Below are positions 62,271 to 64,000 of a DNA stretch of 64,000 bases, piece by piece. Made by a program: the position numbers and the translations under genes. The first letter of the stretch is position 1, and every line of letters begins with the position of its first letter. Source of the DNA: Myroides fluvii. GTDB taxonomy: Bacteria; Bacteroidota; Bacteroidia; Flavobacteriales; Flavobacteriaceae. The notes beneath the pieces are model-generated. The model was not told the DNA's origin. It ran no database searches and saw only the letters and a list, made by a program, of their open reading frames with translations. The stretch covers positions 454,501 through 518,500 of the forward strand of contig NZ_CP039934.1 in NCBI RefSeq assembly GCF_009792295.1, given 5' to 3'.

Positions 62271-63707
62271 ATGAAAAGAAAGGATGTACAACATTTGAAT
62301 TTGAATTCTACTTCATTCAATACAGCATCAACGCCCTCTGTTAGTACGACCATCGAAGGCATGGTCATCCAACAAAAATACGAAAAAGAGGATATCGAAG
62401 CTTTAGATGCTGTGGATTTTGCCGCTGGTTTTGCCCCTTATGTCAGAGGAATATCTCCGTTGATGTATGTACAACAACCATGGGAGATTCAACTCCTTCC
62501 TGCTACAAATCAATTGGAAGCAGGCAATATCTCTTATCGCAAACAAATAGCATTAGGACAAAAGCATCTTCTTTTCGACCTATCCCCTTCTACTTCAGCA
62601 GGAGGATTTAGCATTCACACCGTGGAAGATGTCAAAATACTAATCGATCAACTGCCTTTGGCGGAAATAACGGCTACTATCCGCACCAATGAAGCACTAT
62701 TACCGCTCTTGGCTATGTATATTGTCGCTGCGCAAGAACAAGGCATTGATACAAAATTTTTACGCGGAAATCTTCAATATGATGCATTTGATTTCGCACC
62801 GAATACGATTACTCCACTGCACAAAGCTATTCTCGACAGTTTAGATTATACCTATCAACATATGCCGCATTTTAAGGTATTATCTCTTTCGAATCACCAT
62901 TTAAAAAAGAAAAAACTCAGCGCGGATCAAGAGATTGCGTATAGTTTAGCTCAGGGATTGACCTATATTAAATCGGGAGTAAGCGAAAAAATTCCAATTG
63001 ACTATATAGCCTCACAGGTTACATTTTCTTGGTATACGGGGGTGAATTACTTTATGGAAATAGCCAAAATGAGAGCAACTCGCTGGCTTTGGTCGAGATT
63101 AGTTCATTCTTTTCATCCAAAGAGCGAACAATCCCTAGCCTTAACGATTCAAACCCAAACCGAGCGCTGGGGAGCCGATACAAAAGACGATTTAACACGC
63201 GTTACAACAGCTTCAACTACTGCTGTTTTTGGTGGTACACAAGCATTGGCTATCGCTTTTGACCATACCGCTTATGGGGAACATACCGCTTTACAACTGC
63301 ATCAATTTATGCAAGAAGAAATGAAGGCAACTAAGACGGTAGATCCTTGGGCAGGTAGTTATTATGTAGAACACACCACCTTAGCCCTTGCAGAAAAAGC
63401 ATGGAATATCTTAGAAGAAATTTGCCCTACAGACGATCTTGTTGCTATCTCACTTCAAAAAGAGCATGAGACTCAACAACAACAAAATGGTGACACAACA
63501 GCTTTTTTTCCCGACACCATGCAGAAGGAACGTCAAGCCGTAATTAAGGTAGAACGCGATACACAAAAAGTAGAATGGGCATTAACTCAATTAACTCAAG
63601 GAGTATCCAATCCAACCCATAATTTATTGGCCTTGGCAATTGAGGCGGTGAAAGTGCGAGCTACAACGGAAGAGATTCAACGCGCTTTATTTTCAAATCC
63701 ATCCTAA
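62271..63707 (+). CDS. Divergent methylmalonyl-CoA mutase large-subunit homologue lacking the B12 domain
   Basis: 478 residues, where large subunits have about 700. The TIM-barrel part aligns by eye with MutB: FAPYVRGISPLMYVQQPWEI, LLPLLAMYIVAAQEQG, SWYTGVNYFMEIAKMRATRWLW, KTVDPWAGSYYVE. The catalytic Tyr region (RQYAGFS in MutB) reads IQLLPAT here, so Tyr89 is lost. The HMQEAG segment reads HLKKKK: His is kept but the following residues are changed. There is no C-terminal B12-binding domain (DxHxxG), and the next gene is an unrelated helicase. The frame is intact. It starts 11 bases after mutA. Likely non-catalytic, or dependent on a B12 protein encoded elsewhere. Confidence 0.85.
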   Translation: MKRKDVQHLNLNSTSFNTASTPSVSTTIEGMVIQQKYEKEDIEALDAVDFAAGFAPYVRGISPLMYVQQPWEIQLLPATNQLEAGNISYRKQIALGQKHLLFDLSPSTSAGGFSIHTVEDVKILIDQLPLAEITATIRTNEALLPLLAMYIVAAQEQGIDTKFLRGNLQYDAFDFAPNTITPLHKAILDSLDYTYQHMPHFKVLSLSNHHLKKKKLSADQEIAYSLAQGLTYIKSGVSEKIPIDYIASQVTFSWYTGVNYFMEIAKMRATRWLWSRLVHSFHPKSEQSLALTIQTQTERWGADTKDDLTRVTTASTTAVFGGTQALAIAFDHTAYGEHTALQLHQFMQEEMKATKTVDPWAGSYYVEHTTLALAEKAWNILEEICPTDDLVAISLQKEHETQQQQNGDTTAFFPDTMQKERQAVIKVERDTQKVEWALTQLTQGVSNPTHNLLALAIEAVKVRATTEEIQRALFSNPS

Positions 63708-63785
63708 CAAACTAATAAACAATAAATTAAAAACATTAACCCCTCCTTTTTTAGGTGATATTCTGTTAGTTATCTTCAAATCGCG

Positions 63786-63793
63786 TACCTTTG
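63786..63793 (+). promoter_or_regulatory. -7 element of the second DEAD-box gene
   Basis: TACCTTTG, 23 bases before the start codon at 63816. Confidence 0.55.
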
Positions 63794-63815
63794 TATGATA
63801 TTATAAATAGCGATT

Positions 63816-64000
63816 ATGACATTTGAAGATTTACAGCTTAATAAAAATATTTTACGCGCCATTGGGGAACTTGATTATCAATCTCCTACACCTATTCAAG
63901 AAAAGGTAATTCCCCTGGTCTTACAAGAAAAGGATGTCATTGGTTGTGCCCAAACGGGAACAGGAAAAACCGCTGCTTTTGCCATGCCTATTTTGCATTA
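63816..64000 (+). CDS. DEAD-box RNA helicase, N-terminal part (runs off right edge)
   Basis: 61 residues visible. Q-motif region FEDLQLNKNILRAIGELDYQ with PTPIQEKVIPLVL, then motif I AQTGTGKTAAFAMPIL (RhlE-like). The gene continues past the window end. It is a paralogue of the helicase at 51160. Confidence 0.93.
   Translation, partial: MTFEDLQLNKNILRAIGELDYQSPTPIQEKVIPLVLQEKDVIGCAQTGTGKTAAFAMPILH

Overview
This window is a chromosome segment of a low-GC member of the Bacteroidota, almost certainly order Flavobacteriales. Support comes from the many promoters of the Bacteroidota type (TAnnTTTG at -7, sometimes with TTTG about 19 bases upstream), weak Shine-Dalgarno sites, and the gene content: a roughly 310-residue NusB, a CarB without its C-terminal allosteric domain, a small methylmalonyl-CoA mutase subunit without a B12 domain, a two-component kinase with beta-propeller repeats, and a TolC/HlyD/ABC-2 export operon. 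A Myroides-like organism would fit, but that is a guess.

Layout. 1-2666: end of an unknown minus-strand gene, hisS, then a repeat-rich gap with a 90-bp direct repeat around nested 17-bp and 42-bp repeats. 2667-8049: MacB-type permease, SnoaL-like protein, secreted protein, and a TPR histidine kinase with its NarL-type regulator. 8386-16378: rpmH, carB, rmuC, mgtE, a small lipoprotein and a fosmidomycin-resistance-like MFS exporter. 16678-26933: small acidic protein, MATE exporter, PPK2 kinase, a DUF6929-like protein, a four-gene tolC-hlyD-permease-permease operon with no ATPase gene, and an ABC-F protein. 27083-29381: a higBA toxin-antitoxin pair with a palindromic operator inside its promoter, and a stand-alone trpB preceded by a Trp-Trp-Trp leader peptide and an attenuator. 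29551-41087: lysozyme-like protein, Uup-like ABC-F, metallophosphoesterase, a beta-propeller LytS-type kinase with its LytTR regulator, an oligopeptide-binding lipoprotein, mtaB and a YjdJ-like acetyltransferase. 41088-48034: hydrolases, a lytic transglycosylase, a two-gene accessory unit (a small gene interrupted by a -1 frame change, then DUF2335), an HxlR/nitroreductase divergent pair, a YbhB-like protein and an AraC regulator. 48293-54728: three tRNAs (Arg, Pro, Ser), thiolase with an unusual structured leader, NlpC/P60 peptidase, DEAD-box helicase, nhaA and an 814-base gap with traces of a decayed gene. 54729-64000: lipA-gap, nusB-DUF1573-yajC, a siderophore-interacting protein, the udk-ftsB-like-mutA-mutB-like operon, and the start of a second DEAD-box helicase.

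Most of the window is housekeeping. The parts that deserve attention are (i) the trpB attenuator, (ii) the methylmalonyl-CoA mutase pair in which the expected catalytic subunit has lost both the B12 domain and the catalytic Tyr, (iii) the small gene before DUF2335, broken or frameshifted exactly at an A_AAA_AAT heptamer followed by a stop, and (iv) the GC-richer, foldable 5' leader of the thiolase gene. I found no CRISPR array, insertion sequence or intact prophage.
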